DNA of 64,000 nt from the NCBI GenBank assembly GCA_001897835.1, contig MKUN01000028.1, positions 248,001-312,000 of the forward strand. The letters are read 5' to 3'. This document shows, one piece after another, positions 36,792 through 46,432 of this stretch (the first letter of the stretch is position 1; the number at the start of each line of letters is the position of its first letter). The notes beneath the pieces are model-generated. The model was not told the origin of the DNA. It saw nothing but the letters and a program-made list of their open reading frames with translations, and did not search any database. The DNA is from Bacteroidetes bacterium 46-16. Lineage in GTDB: Bacteria; Bacteroidota; Bacteroidia; Chitinophagales; Chitinophagaceae. The translations under genes were made by a program, and so were the position numbers.

Positions 36792-38348
36792 TTACCATCC
36801 GGCTTTATCAACCCCGCCCTTTTTGAATCCTGCATCATGGGGCAGGTCTTCTTTTTTCAGGTAAGAGCGTGCTGCCAGGTAATATTCCTTGTATATACGT
36901 ATGGCAAATGGTATCAGTGTGATCATCAGCAGGGATGAGAACACGAACAGCCCGTAAGTCAGAATAGTATGATGTTCTAATGGGAAATTTATTTCAAATA
37001 CATGCGCCAGCATGCTCAGGAACTCGAACACTATTTCAGGTATCAGCAGCATAGCGATCATCACTTCCAGTATCCTGTCTTTTTTCTCACGTTTCTTTTC
37101 TCTTTCCTTCTCTTCTTCCTCCATATGTTCCTGCAGTATCCGGCTTATATCGGCAAGCTTATCTTTTATGTTGCTGAACATTTCGCCCAGTTTCAGGTTG
37201 TTCCTGCAAAAATCAAAGAAGTCATTGTGCTGGCTGAAGTAAGATACCTGCATAAAGAAGGTGCGCAGCTCTATTTTCGATAAGTTAGATGATGCTTTTA
37301 ACAGCTTTTCTTTCTTAGGTTGGCCTTCATCATAGAGGTAAGATAGCTGCTCGTCCATTTCTATGAGTGCAAGCCTTTGGTAATAGGCAAGGAAGTAGGT
37401 CCATATATAGCGGTTCTTCACCACAAGGTCATAGTCTTTCAGGAAAGCCGGTAATTTGTCGGCATCCTCGTTCACGATAACGGCACAGCCCTCTATCGAG
37501 GCGCCGAAGTGTATCTGCTCGAACATTTGTTCCGATTCTATGGCTTTATTGATATAAGCCCTGCCCGGTGTATAATTCAGGTTATATACATGCCTCAGCC
37601 TGAAGGAGGCTATTTGCAGTTCTTCCTCATCCAGCTTTTGCTCCAGTTGGGCGTAAGTGAACGCCTGCAGGCGGTTGGGCGATAAAATATTCACCTTGCC
37701 GGTTGGTATTTCCTGCATGAGGATATTCACCAGGGTATTCACATTCCAGTTGTGTTCTGTGCCTGCTTCGTTTTTGCCCCCGGTATAGAACTGGCTAAGC
37801 TTTTCGGCCAGCTTGTTTTCCTGCTCCTGCGCAGCAGGGTGTTCATTCCTTGCTATACTAAAGTCGCCGGAGTCGCCCCTGCCGAATACACGCAGCTTAT
37901 AATTCAGGTTGATCAGGTTCTCGAGCGTGTTGTCTTCCTTCATCAGCACAAAGCCGAATGATAATATACCTATCCCCGTCAGCGGGTTGTATAATATCCT
38001 CGGGCTCAGTATCGATTTATCTGTGCATAATTTGAACTGTATCGGCTTTTCTTTTTTATCATAGGTTTGCGATGGGCGGGATAATAATTGGGTAATGAGC
38101 CCCAACTTATCTTTTTGCGCATCACTTAGCTTGTTGCTGTCAAGTTCATAGCCCAGGCAGCACGATTCATCGGTTATCGCTGTATCGTCACCATTATTCT
38201 TAATGAAGAAATCCTGTACGTGGCGGAAGTAGAAATTCTTTTCAGGTTCCAGCCCCGACCGTTTCCACATAGAATCAGCCTTGTTCAGTTCTGTAGCTTC
38301 AGTTTTGAATGCATATAGGAAGAGTGAGAAAGAATCTGCCAGTTTCAT
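36792..38348 (-). CDS. unknown protein with C-terminal coiled coil and two TM segments
   Basis: The 518-residue protein has a large soluble N-terminal part (about 1-400) followed by a highly charged coiled coil (LQEHMEEEEKEREKKREKKDRIL). Two closely spaced TM helices follow (ILEVMIAMLLIPEIVFEFLSMLAHVF; ILTYGLFVFSSLLMITLIPFAIRI), then a short basic tail. This layout recalls CorA-type channels (soluble domain, long helix, two C-terminal TMs), but no GMN motif is seen, so a metal-channel role is not supported. It converges on the STAND cluster. Own promoter region upstream; not recognised. Confidence 0.7.
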   Translation of the reverse strand: MKLADSFSLFLYAFKTEATELNKADSMWKRSGLEPEKNFYFRHVQDFFIKNNGDDTAITDESCCLGYELDSNKLSDAQKDKLGLITQLLSRPSQTYDKKEKPIQFKLCTDKSILSPRILYNPLTGIGILSFGFVLMKEDNTLENLINLNYKLRVFGRGDSGDFSIARNEHPAAQEQENKLAEKLSQFYTGGKNEAGTEHNWNVNTLVNILMQEIPTGKVNILSPNRLQAFTYAQLEQKLDEEELQIASFRLRHVYNLNYTPGRAYINKAIESEQMFEQIHFGASIEGCAVIVNEDADKLPAFLKDYDLVVKNRYIWTYFLAYYQRLALIEMDEQLSYLYDEGQPKKEKLLKASSNLSKIELRTFFMQVSYFSQHNDFFDFCRNNLKLGEMFSNIKDKLADISRILQEHMEEEEKEREKKREKKDRILEVMIAMLLIPEIVFEFLSMLAHVFEINFPLEHHTILTYGLFVFSSLLMITLIPFAIRIYKEYYLAARSYLKKEDLPHDAGFKKGGVDKAGW

Positions 38349-38431
38349 TTAATATAATGCTGTAGTACAGGGGCTAATATAAGGCATATTGCCGATAACC
38401 CCGCCTTTACAGGCCATTGCTTACACACATT

Positions 38432-38462
38432 AAAAAAGCATGGTTTCAAACCATGCTTTTTT
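38432..38462 (-). terminator. terminator downstream of porV
   Basis: A near-perfect 15-bp stem, AAAAAAGCATGGTTT / AAACCATGCTTTTTT, has a one-base apparent spacer (a real loop of about 5 nt). On the minus strand it follows the porV stop at 38488 and ends in a T-run. Confidence 0.8.
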
Positions 38463-38487
38463 ATATCGTTATATTACCTGTTCTGTA

Positions 38488-39678
38488 TTATTGGTCGCCG
38501 CCTTCGCTCTTGTTTATTTTATCAAATTCAAACATCAGCGAGAAACGAAGTGTGTTCGATAATGGGTTGCGGTTGATACCCGATCCTGAGGGTACAAGGT
38601 AAGCAACATTCAGTGCAAAGACATTGTAGCGCACACCCAGGCCACAGGTGAAGTATTTGCGGTCACCCTTTGTTTTAGGCTCGTAGAAATAACCCGCACG
38701 TACGGCAAACTGGTTTTGATACCAGTATTCAAGGCCTGCAGATATGTCTATTTCTTTCAGCTCTTCGTTAAAACCGCCCGGTGCATCACCAAATGAGCCC
38801 AGCATACCTGCTACCACACCTTTGTCAGGATAATATTGATTGCCTGCGACATCAAATTGTGGGCTTGGTACCAGCAGCTTGTTAAAGTCAAGTGCAGCAG
38901 TGATCTTATTATAGGCATCGGCCTGGTACGTATAGGCAGCGCCTATGCCCAGGTTGATCGGTATAAAATCTTTGTGTGTTGAGTTGTAAGATATTTTTGA
39001 ACCCGCATTGGTAAGGGCAGCGCCTATGCTGATATTGGTCTTGCGGTCTTCTTCAAGCTCGGTGGTCTTGTTGAAATATACACCTATGTCAGCGCCAAAT
39101 GCATTCCCCGGTTTGTAATCGGTGCCTGCAGTAACGCTAAGACCGGTAATAATGGCTGAGTGTATATAACGCAGGCTTACCCCGGTTGACAAATATGGAG
39201 AAAGACGGCGGGAGTAACCTAAGTCGAAGGAATATTCGCGTGGCTTACCCGTACCAAGCGATTGTGCAAACTGGTCGGTATAATTGATATCACCAAGTGA
39301 AAAGTAGCGCATCGACATGCTGATGGCCTGGTTGTCATCCTGGCCGAATTTAGCATAGCCGGCAAGGTAAGCAAGGAATATATCCGGTACCAGGTCTTTC
39401 AGCCATGGGGTATAAGTAACAGATATACCATACTTTTTCTCTGCAAATGGTATTTTGCCCACATTCCAGTATTGCGCATTCGCGTCTGCTGTTGTGGCAA
39501 GTCCTACATCTCCCATCGCTCCTGCCCTTGCATCAGGCGATATTCTTAAAAAAGGTACTGCTGTGGTAATAGTATTCGTTGTGCCGTTCAGGTTCACATT
39601 CGAGCCTTGTGCATAACTTTTGCTGCACAATAGCCCCGTTATTATACTTATCCCAATAAAAGCAAAGCGTTTCGCCAT
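38488..39678 (-). CDS. porV: type IX secretion system outer-membrane protein PorV
   Basis: The 396-residue OMP has signal peptide MAKRFAFIGISIITGLLCSKSYAQ. The family start follows: AVPFLRISPDARAGAMGDVGLATTADANAQYWNVGKI. FadL/PorV-like beta-barrel strands continue to a final aromatic residue-rich strand (NTLRFSLMFEFDKI). PorV (LptO) is the shuttle that hands T9SS cargo from the SprA translocon to the PorU sortase complex. It is 98 bp downstream of porU on the same strand, a conserved pairing. Confidence 0.93.
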   Translation of the reverse strand: MAKRFAFIGISIITGLLCSKSYAQGSNVNLNGTTNTITTAVPFLRISPDARAGAMGDVGLATTADANAQYWNVGKIPFAEKKYGISVTYTPWLKDLVPDIFLAYLAGYAKFGQDDNQAISMSMRYFSLGDINYTDQFAQSLGTGKPREYSFDLGYSRRLSPYLSTGVSLRYIHSAIITGLSVTAGTDYKPGNAFGADIGVYFNKTTELEEDRKTNISIGAALTNAGSKISYNSTHKDFIPINLGIGAAYTYQADAYNKITAALDFNKLLVPSPQFDVAGNQYYPDKGVVAGMLGSFGDAPGGFNEELKEIDISAGLEYWYQNQFAVRAGYFYEPKTKGDRKYFTCGLGVRYNVFALNVAYLVPSGSGINRNPLSNTLRFSLMFEFDKINKSEGGDQ

Positions 39679-39776
39679 TATTATATTTATTTTAAAACTA
39701 TTTAAGGTCCCTGTTTTCGGTTTGCAATATTACGCCTTAATTCTCTAAAAATCAGGAACAACATTGCTTATTTATA

Positions 39777-42700
39777 TTAACGTAGCAATACCAGCTTTTG
39801 GTATGCACTGCTTTGTGCACCTGTTGCGGTAGCTATGTTCACGCGATACACATATACGCCCGCAGGCAGCTTGGCACCGCGGTCACTCGTTCCGTCCCAT
39901 GTTATTTCATTACTCCGGCTGTTAGTGGGGGTAAAGCTCTGCCTGATCTTCCGCACGGCCACACCTGCTGTGCTGTATATATTTATTTCCACATCCAGCG
40001 CCTCTCCGGGATGATTGTGCTCAAAGAAGAAATGAGTGACATCCTTAAAGGGGTTAGGGTAGTTGATAAGGTCCTGCACTTTTACAATAGCGCCGTCCAC
40101 CACTTCAAAGTTCACCACGCCCTCTCCCGAATTGTTGTTCACGTCCCATGCTTTTACTACTATGGTATGCTTGCCCACGCTCAGTCCGTTGAGCGGGAAG
40201 TACACATGCCCGCGTTGGTACGTATTAGGCTCTGTTTCATAATAGTCGTTCAGTATATAAGGCACTTCAATATCTCCGTCCATCACTGCCGTAAGGTCAT
40301 GGCCCACTGCATTGCCTGAAACATTGATGCCTATTTCGTCTTCCAGGCTCACATACAGCAGGGTATTAGGCCCGGTTATACCCCCGTCTTTGAACAGGCT
40401 GTCCCCTATGTAAGGCTTTACTATAGGTGCTACATTATCTGTCACAGGGTTGTCAGAATAACCGCCTATAGAAAAAGTAGTGTCTGCACCCGCAGCATCG
40501 GTGATGCCGTTTTCGGCATATGAGCTTAATTTGCCTTTGCCAAATTCATAGTTAATGTCCTTAGGCACGATAAAAGCATAGGAAAATTGCCCGTTCGTTA
40601 CAGTAGCCTTCCCCTTGTATATGATGTTATTCTGTGTTTGGAATGATTTATTACCATAGTAAGTGGTCACATTAGTGGTCCTGGGCTTGTCATAAAACGA
40701 CACATATAGCTTACCGTTAAAATCCGTCAGCACCTCGCCATTATCACCCCTTACGCTACCATAAACCATATAGGACCCAAGGGCGCTCAGGGTATCAACA
40801 ACTGATGATGAACTGCTGTTCTTTATAGAATCGGTAACCACAGTATATTGGGGGAAATCGGGTAGTAGTGCCGGGTCGCCTAAAAGAGCAAATTTCCTGA
40901 AGTTGATCAGTGTGCCCGCATCCTGTACCGTATGGTAGGTCTCATTCTTGCCAATACGGAATGCATCCCCGAAGCGGTACCATTTATTGTTGGGCAGGTG
41001 CGTGAATTGCGACCTCAGGAATGCTTCGTTCAATATCCTGTTTGAGTACTGGTACACTAATTGCGTAGTGGTGAGCCCTGCTATTGCACCGCCATTATGT
41101 TTTAATACCAGTGCCTCTCCCGCCGATACATACGATGGCTGGTCAAAGCGGCCAAAATCACATGTCGCGGTCACCATAAAGGGCAGATGATCGTAGTTGG
41201 TCCAGGCATTGTAATCATCAGAGGTTAATATTCGTTTCCCCGACCATACTGAAGTATTGCCATGACCGCTGTAATTCACAAAAAAGCAGCCTTTGTATAT
41301 CTGGTCGTTGATGATCTTATTCGCCTGCGGGCACCTGGCACCTCCCGGGCTCGATACCGTTGGCAGTGCATCGAGGAACACCTTCGTATGGTTATAAATG
41401 ATACTGCCGTTGGTTACCGTTTGGCACATAAGTTTACCATCATCCATATGGGGGCCTGCAGGGTCTTCATTATCAGCTACAACAAGGTCTTGCAGCCGCC
41501 AGGGGCCAAGCGATGCGGGGCTTTTATAATGTTTGATCTTTTCCACCATCGCCATCGCATCCGCTTCGCTGTTAACAGGGAAGCGTCCCATTCCCAGGTC
41601 CAGAGTATTGGCAATGCTGGTATTGCTGATATTTTCATTGTCGTCCAGGAAACCAAAAAAGTCATCATTGCAGAAACTGCTGATCAGGTAATGTGATTCT
41701 TCCGACTCGTATATCGGCACATAATCATTGTTGTTGGTCACCCTGTTTTTAGGGTCATAAGAGGCATCTCCTATCAGCAGCAGGTAGCGGGGCATTTGAG
41801 TAGTGTCATTGCCTGCCCGCACATAGAACATACGTGCAAAATCCCTTATGGCGCTTATGTCCTTTGAGCCTGATGAGAACTCATTATATACCTGTGGGGT
41901 CGTGGCTACAGCTACCCGCATATTATCCTGCGTGCGGTGAAAATCGGCTATTGCATTGGCCGCATCAAGGAAATCGGGATGCGTAACGATGATCAGGTCC
42001 ACCTGTCCCGCTCCGTGCAGGTTTTGATTGGCCACACCGCCTACATATTCCGGTACATTTAATTGGCTGCTGTTCAGGGCCGCGAATTCATGCAATGTAT
42101 CCGCATATTGCGAAAAGCTGTAAGTACTGCCCGATAGCGTACCGCTCATGCGTACAGGTTCCAGCGGGTTGGTCACATCCCACACTTGTGTATTGCTGCT
42201 GGCATTGGCTATCTGGTAACTGGCTTTGTTGCCTGCACCCGTACTGTTAAGATCGCGGAAGGTGAATTGTGAGGCATTAAAACTTAAACCGCGTCGTGTA
42301 TTGATTTCTATATAGTCAAGATACCCTTTGTCATCGCTGGAGTACGGCTGGTACGTAAGCGCTACTGTAGCAGTACCGCTAAGCGCCATATTGAAATCGG
42401 CATTTTTTTCCAGTATGGTATTCATTTCATCGGTCTGCCCGGCTTGCGAATCAAATACAATGGTACTTTTTAGATTGCCGTTCACAGTAACCTTAAAGGT
42501 ATTACTAAGTGCTGCAGAGCGTGAGCCCAGTACGATGTGGAATTTCGCGGAGTCAACCGTATTGCCCAGGTCAAAAGTAAAAGAGCCAGTGGTCGTAAAT
42601 CCAGGGCCGCTGCTATAGGCTTCGCCCCACCATTGTTTGCCGAAACCGCCCATATTCACAAGGTCCTGCTCATGCAGGGCATAGTCATTATAGCTGTTTA

Positions 42701-43535
42701 CGGTTACGTTGCTTTGCGGTATATCGCTTTGGTTCGCCACACGCTCCCCGGGGGCATCGAAATTGATGAAATAATAGGCCTTGTCGTCATACAGGTTGCC
42801 CTTATGACGAAAAACGGGATAGAAGGGGTCTTTGGTCCATGCCACAGGTCCCTGGGCGTAGAACACTACATAATCTCCCTGGTTAAAAGCATTGTCACCA
42901 CCGTCATTTACCCATATGGCATTTTCTGTCAGGCCATCGGGCCTGGCTATGGCATTGTTTTCCGGCAGCATATGGCCGCCATTCCCGAATACACGGATGT
43001 TGGCCGGGTTAATGTTGGCGGGGTTCACACCCATCTGGCTCAGCAGGTTGTAATCAATTTTATAAAAGCCGGTCTCGGAAACAGATATTTTATACCAGGT
43101 ACCACTTGCCAGCGGCGAGTTGGTGGCAGTGCCTTTGGCTGCTGTTTTGCTGTAGCTGAAAGGAGCTTCACCACCGGCATCCTCTTTGACAACAGCAGTA
43201 AAACTGCTGAGCTGCTTTACCTCCTGGCTACCGGTAGCTGCACTGTATGCAGGTACCGATATGAGGGCAAAGGGGCGTTTGCGGTCCTTACCCAGCGTTA
43301 CATTAAATTTTGAGGGGTCGGCAGGGATAGCATCCACAGGCAAAGCCACACCGCCGGTATAGCTTACATCCTCCAGGCTGATCTTGGGCATCCTGTAATG
43401 GTCAAGCCATATTTTTTTGGTTACATAGCCATCATGTATCTCGTCTTTTGATACGCCGAATGCATGGTCAGGTCCGGCCTTCGCTGAAAAGAAGGCTATG
43501 GATGATACCGCAATTGTTATTGCAACTTTTCTCAT
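39777..43535 (-). CDS. porU: type IX secretion system sortase PorU (C25-like)
   Basis: The 1252-residue protein has a signal peptide (about 1-20). PorU removes the C-terminal sorting domain of T9SS cargo and joins it to the anchor. The gingipain-like C25 domain spans about residues 520-900 and contains the catalytic pair: His758 in NYSGHGNTSVW and Cys792 in TATCDFGRF. A beta-sandwich and its own CTD-like end follow (DVEINIYSTAGVAVRKIRQSF...LPAGVYVYRVNIAT), typical of PorU. The size agrees with Bacteroidota PorU. It is transcribed with porV and divergently from gldJ; 254 bp lie between. Confidence 0.95.
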   Translation of the reverse strand: MRKVAITIAVSSIAFFSAKAGPDHAFGVSKDEIHDGYVTKKIWLDHYRMPKISLEDVSYTGGVALPVDAIPADPSKFNVTLGKDRKRPFALISVPAYSAATGSQEVKQLSSFTAVVKEDAGGEAPFSYSKTAAKGTATNSPLASGTWYKISVSETGFYKIDYNLLSQMGVNPANINPANIRVFGNGGHMLPENNAIARPDGLTENAIWVNDGGDNAFNQGDYVVFYAQGPVAWTKDPFYPVFRHKGNLYDDKAYYFINFDAPGERVANQSDIPQSNVTVNSYNDYALHEQDLVNMGGFGKQWWGEAYSSGPGFTTTGSFTFDLGNTVDSAKFHIVLGSRSAALSNTFKVTVNGNLKSTIVFDSQAGQTDEMNTILEKNADFNMALSGTATVALTYQPYSSDDKGYLDYIEINTRRGLSFNASQFTFRDLNSTGAGNKASYQIANASSNTQVWDVTNPLEPVRMSGTLSGSTYSFSQYADTLHEFAALNSSQLNVPEYVGGVANQNLHGAGQVDLIIVTHPDFLDAANAIADFHRTQDNMRVAVATTPQVYNEFSSGSKDISAIRDFARMFYVRAGNDTTQMPRYLLLIGDASYDPKNRVTNNNDYVPIYESEESHYLISSFCNDDFFGFLDDNENISNTSIANTLDLGMGRFPVNSEADAMAMVEKIKHYKSPASLGPWRLQDLVVADNEDPAGPHMDDGKLMCQTVTNGSIIYNHTKVFLDALPTVSSPGGARCPQANKIINDQIYKGCFFVNYSGHGNTSVWSGKRILTSDDYNAWTNYDHLPFMVTATCDFGRFDQPSYVSAGEALVLKHNGGAIAGLTTTQLVYQYSNRILNEAFLRSQFTHLPNNKWYRFGDAFRIGKNETYHTVQDAGTLINFRKFALLGDPALLPDFPQYTVVTDSIKNSSSSSVVDTLSALGSYMVYGSVRGDNGEVLTDFNGKLYVSFYDKPRTTNVTTYYGNKSFQTQNNIIYKGKATVTNGQFSYAFIVPKDINYEFGKGKLSSYAENGITDAAGADTTFSIGGYSDNPVTDNVAPIVKPYIGDSLFKDGGITGPNTLLYVSLEDEIGINVSGNAVGHDLTAVMDGDIEVPYILNDYYETEPNTYQRGHVYFPLNGLSVGKHTIVVKAWDVNNNSGEGVVNFEVVDGAIVKVQDLINYPNPFKDVTHFFFEHNHPGEALDVEINIYSTAGVAVRKIRQSFTPTNSRSNEITWDGTSDRGAKLPAGVYVYRVNIATATGAQSSAYQKLVLLR

Positions 43536-43593
43536 TTTTTATAACTTAGCCGGGTTAAGGGATATATTTTCAAAATTAAGCAATAAAAATAAG

Positions 43594-43615
43594 CCGTAGA
43601 TATTGCTGTCTACGG
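43594..43615. promoter_or_regulatory. inverted repeat in the porU-gldJ divergent region
   Basis: CCGTAGA-N8-TCTACGG lies between the divergent starts of porU (43535) and gldJ (43790). It could be an operator or a small hairpin in the leader of one of them. No known regulator site is recognised. Confidence 0.35.
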
Positions 43616-43789
43616 TAATATATTAACGCCGGATTTGAAAAAATAGTATAAATACAGGTAAAATGCCTTAAAAACTGCTTTTTTTTTATTCAAAACCTGG
43701 AAAGCTTGACATTTTGAAAAGAATGCTCTAACATTGTAACACTTTTAGGAGTTATCAACAAATTTGTAGCAAAATATTTTTCTCTGATT

Positions 43790-45325
43790 ATGAAAAAATC
43801 TGTTATCGGCCTGAGCTTGCTGTATTTAGGAGCAGCTACTCTTTTCTCAGCTTGCTCTTCGAACAAATCCAGTCACCCGTCCAATGTTTCTACTGCGACA
43901 GGGTGGGATTATAACGATAAGCGCTTAGGTGGCTTCCCCCTTGCAGATTATCCCGGGCAGCAAACTGGTCCAGGCCTGACATTTGTAATGGGTGGCCGTT
44001 TTACTATGGGCCAGACTCAGGATGACCTCCCTACTTATGAGCACAATAATATACCTCGTACCGTGTCGGTATCGTCTTTTTACATGGACGAAACTGAAGT
44101 TGCGAACGTTCACTATCGTGAATATATATATTGGCTAAGGCGTACCTATGGTTCGGATTATCCCGAATTAATAGCTAAAGCCTATCCCGATACTACTTGC
44201 TGGCGCCAGGCCCTTTCTTACAACGAGCCACTGGTAAAATATTATTTCAGCCACGCTGCATATAACTTTTATCCGGTTGTAGGTGTTAACTGGAACCAGG
44301 CACAGGAGTTTTGTAACTGGCGTACTGACCGCGTTAATGAAATGATCCTCATTAAAGAAGGTAAGCTGAAAAGAAATCCTAACCAGGTGAACGAAGACGT
44401 GTTCAATACAGAAACATATGCTTATGGCCAGTACGAAGGTACTGTTGGTAAAAAACGTATGAGGGATCTCGATCCAAGCGGTTCAGGCACACGTAACGTA
44501 AACTTCGGTGATGGTTACCTCCTTCCTGCTTACCGCCTCCCTACAGAAGCTGAATGGGAATATGCAGCTATCGGGCAGTTAGGCAATAACCCCGAGCCGG
44601 CTACTAAACGCCGTCGTGGTGAAGAAGTTTATACAAACCGTAATATATACGCTTGGGGCGATGCAGGCAATACTCGTTATGAAGTACGTAACGAATATCA
44701 GGGTCAGTTCTTCGGCAACTTTAAGCGTGGCCGTGGTGACGTAATGGGTATAGCCGGTGGTCTTAATGATAACGCCGATATCCCTGCTCCTGTTTATTCA
44801 TTCAATCCTAACGTTTATGGCTTGTACAACATGTCGGGTAACGTGAGCGAATGGACATTGGATACTTACCGTCCTACTTACGACGATCTTAACGATTTCC
44901 GTCCCTTCCGTGGTAATGTTTATGAAACATACAAGCGTATTGCTGAAGATAATTCACTGGAAGATAAAGATAGCATTGGTCATATCCCTACACGTCCTAT
45001 GACAAGGGATGAGATCACTGCTACTAATAACTATGACTCCAGGGATGCAGATGCACGCGACTACAGGGATGGCGATACACTGTCTCAGTTTGTGTACAGC
45101 TTCGGTACCAATACCCTCGTGAGCAATGAAGCTAAAGTGATCAAAGGTGGTTCATGGGCCGATCGCGCTTACTGGATGTCACCCGGCACACGTCGTTTCA
45201 TGCAGGCTAACCAGTCTAGCCCAACAGTTGGTTTCCGTTGCGTAATGGATCGCCTCGGTAGCCCCGACAAAGACGATGATCCGCTGAAAGGTGGTAACCG
45301 CTTTGGCAAACAAAAGAGGAAATAG
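43790..45325 (+). CDS. gldJ: gliding/T9SS lipoprotein GldJ
   Basis: The 511-residue lipoprotein has lipobox FSAC, Cys22. Its body has the formylglycine-generating-enzyme/sulfatase-modifying fold: FVMGGRFTMGQTQDD, FYMDETEVANVHYREYIYWL, PVVGVNWNQAQEFCNWRTDRVNEM, YRLPTEAEWEYAA, GLYNMSGNVSEWTLD, VIKGGSWADRAYWMSPGTRR. GldJ (and the paralogue GldK/PorK) use this fold structurally in the T9SS ring and gliding apparatus. The TMGQTQDDLPTYEHN part and adjacency to porU/porV favour GldJ over GldK. Single gene with its own terminator. Tail is basic (KGGNRFGKQKRK). Confidence 0.88.
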   Translation: MKKSVIGLSLLYLGAATLFSACSSNKSSHPSNVSTATGWDYNDKRLGGFPLADYPGQQTGPGLTFVMGGRFTMGQTQDDLPTYEHNNIPRTVSVSSFYMDETEVANVHYREYIYWLRRTYGSDYPELIAKAYPDTTCWRQALSYNEPLVKYYFSHAAYNFYPVVGVNWNQAQEFCNWRTDRVNEMILIKEGKLKRNPNQVNEDVFNTETYAYGQYEGTVGKKRMRDLDPSGSGTRNVNFGDGYLLPAYRLPTEAEWEYAAIGQLGNNPEPATKRRRGEEVYTNRNIYAWGDAGNTRYEVRNEYQGQFFGNFKRGRGDVMGIAGGLNDNADIPAPVYSFNPNVYGLYNMSGNVSEWTLDTYRPTYDDLNDFRPFRGNVYETYKRIAEDNSLEDKDSIGHIPTRPMTRDEITATNNYDSRDADARDYRDGDTLSQFVYSFGTNTLVSNEAKVIKGGSWADRAYWMSPGTRRFMQANQSSPTVGFRCVMDRLGSPDKDDDPLKGGNRFGKQKRK

Positions 45326-45343
45326 ATAATTGCTGAAAGATAA

Positions 45344-45381
45344 AAAGAGAAGTCCCCGCATATTGCGGGGCTTCTCTTTTT
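45344..45381 (+). terminator. terminator after gldJ
   Basis: AAAGAGAAG-T-CCCCGCA / TGCGGGG-C-TTCTCTTT with a 3-nt loop, followed by TT. Confidence 0.9.
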
Positions 45382-45442
45382 ATAATAATGTTTTACTTAT
45401 TTGCGCTTATTGTCTAATGAAATAAATGCAGGAGAAGCGTAC

Positions 45443-45733
45443 TTATTCTTTATCCAATACGCTGTCGATCTTCTGTGCCAGTTCTTTGAGGTTTTCCTGC
45501 AAAATCGGGTCCATTACTGCATCTAAGGCATGGTCGGCGGCATAAGACAGCAGGCACATCGCGATAAAGTCCTGGTCATCTTTTCCAGCATAGCTGTTAC
45601 GCATTTCCTGTACCTTCAGGTCGGCCAGCTTCACCGCTTTACGCACGGCTTCTTCCTCCTCCTGTTTGATACGGATGCGGTAGCTGCGGCCAGACAGCCA
45701 TACATTTATCGATATGTAACCTTCGTCACTCAT
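45443..45733 (-). CDS. zapA: cell division protein ZapA
   Basis: The 96-residue protein (MSDEGYISINVWLSGRSYRIRIKQEEEEAVRKAVKLADLKV) has the ZapA N-terminal beta domain and C-terminal coiled-coil helix (LLSYAADHALDAV...NLKELAQKIDSVLDKE). ZapA bundles FtsZ filaments at the division site. It lies 3 bp downstream of lspA on the same strand and is probably co-transcribed. Small size and pattern agree with Bacteroidota ZapA. Confidence 0.85.
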   Translation of the reverse strand: MSDEGYISINVWLSGRSYRIRIKQEEEEAVRKAVKLADLKVQEMRNSYAGKDDQDFIAMCLLSYAADHALDAVMDPILQENLKELAQKIDSVLDKE

Positions 45734-45736
45734 ATA

Positions 45737-46366
45737 TTATTGTGTTACGGTAGCAGGGGTAGCTTTTTTATGTACAAGCCTCTTTTGAAAGAATACTAAA
45801 GTTAACACGCCAATGGAAATAGCCGCATCGGCTATATTGAATACCGGTTCAAAGAATTCAAATTTTTCTCCCCCTGCAAATGGTACCCATGAGGGAAGAT
45901 GTACCGTAAATAAAGGGAAATAAAGCATGTCAACAACCCGGCCATGCAAAAATTTACCATAACCATGCCCCATTGCGGTCAGGTGGGCAAGGTCAAAAGT
46001 GCTTTCGGTAAATATAAGCCCGTAGAACATACTGTCTATCAGGTTGCCCATAGCACCAGCAAGGATCAGCGCACCGCATATGATGGTACCCCTGCTGTAT
46101 TTTTTTATAACGAGTTTCTTTAGCAGGAAAAAACCAAATATCACAGCCCCAAGCCTGAAGAGGGTAAGCACTACTTTCCCAATATCGGCCTGGCTTAGCT
46201 TCATGCCGAAGGCCATACCTTCATTCTCTATAAAATGCAGCCGGAACCAGTGTCCCATCACATTTACTTCCTGCCCATAGTAGAAATGAGTCTTAATATA
46301 AAACTTCAATAACTGGTCAAAAAATATGACGAGCAATACTATGATTATGGCGTGCCGGTACTTCAC
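45737..46366 (-). CDS. lspA: lipoprotein signal peptidase
   Basis: The 209-residue inner-membrane aspartyl peptidase has about four TM helices and removes signal peptides from prolipoproteins, of which this window encodes many. Catalytic Asp motifs: AMGNLIDSMFYG and VFNIADAAISIGV. The N-terminal FFDQLLKFYIKTHFYYGQEVNV and FIENEGMAFGM match the family. It is longer than the E. coli enzyme because of a loop between the third TM and the second Asp motif, as is usual in Bacteroidota. It is upstream of zapA in the same unit. Confidence 0.95.
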   Translation of the reverse strand: MKYRHAIIIVLLVIFFDQLLKFYIKTHFYYGQEVNVMGHWFRLHFIENEGMAFGMKLSQADIGKVVLTLFRLGAVIFGFFLLKKLVIKKYSRGTIICGALILAGAMGNLIDSMFYGLIFTESTFDLAHLTAMGHGYGKFLHGRVVDMLYFPLFTVHLPSWVPFAGGEKFEFFEPVFNIADAAISIGVLTLVFFQKRLVHKKATPATVTQ

Positions 46367-46432
46367 TGTTTTTACTTTATTGCGCCAAAGATAACCATTG
46401 GCAATTTATGATTACTGATTTTTGTGCTTAAA

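Noticed and set aside
36792-38348. CorA magnesium transporter
   Set aside because: Topology is similar but the GMN signature after the first TM is absent.
43790-45325. Formylglycine-generating enzyme (sulfatase activator)
   Set aside because: The FGE-like fold here is a lipoprotein next to porU/porV, which fits the structural GldJ role better than an enzyme.
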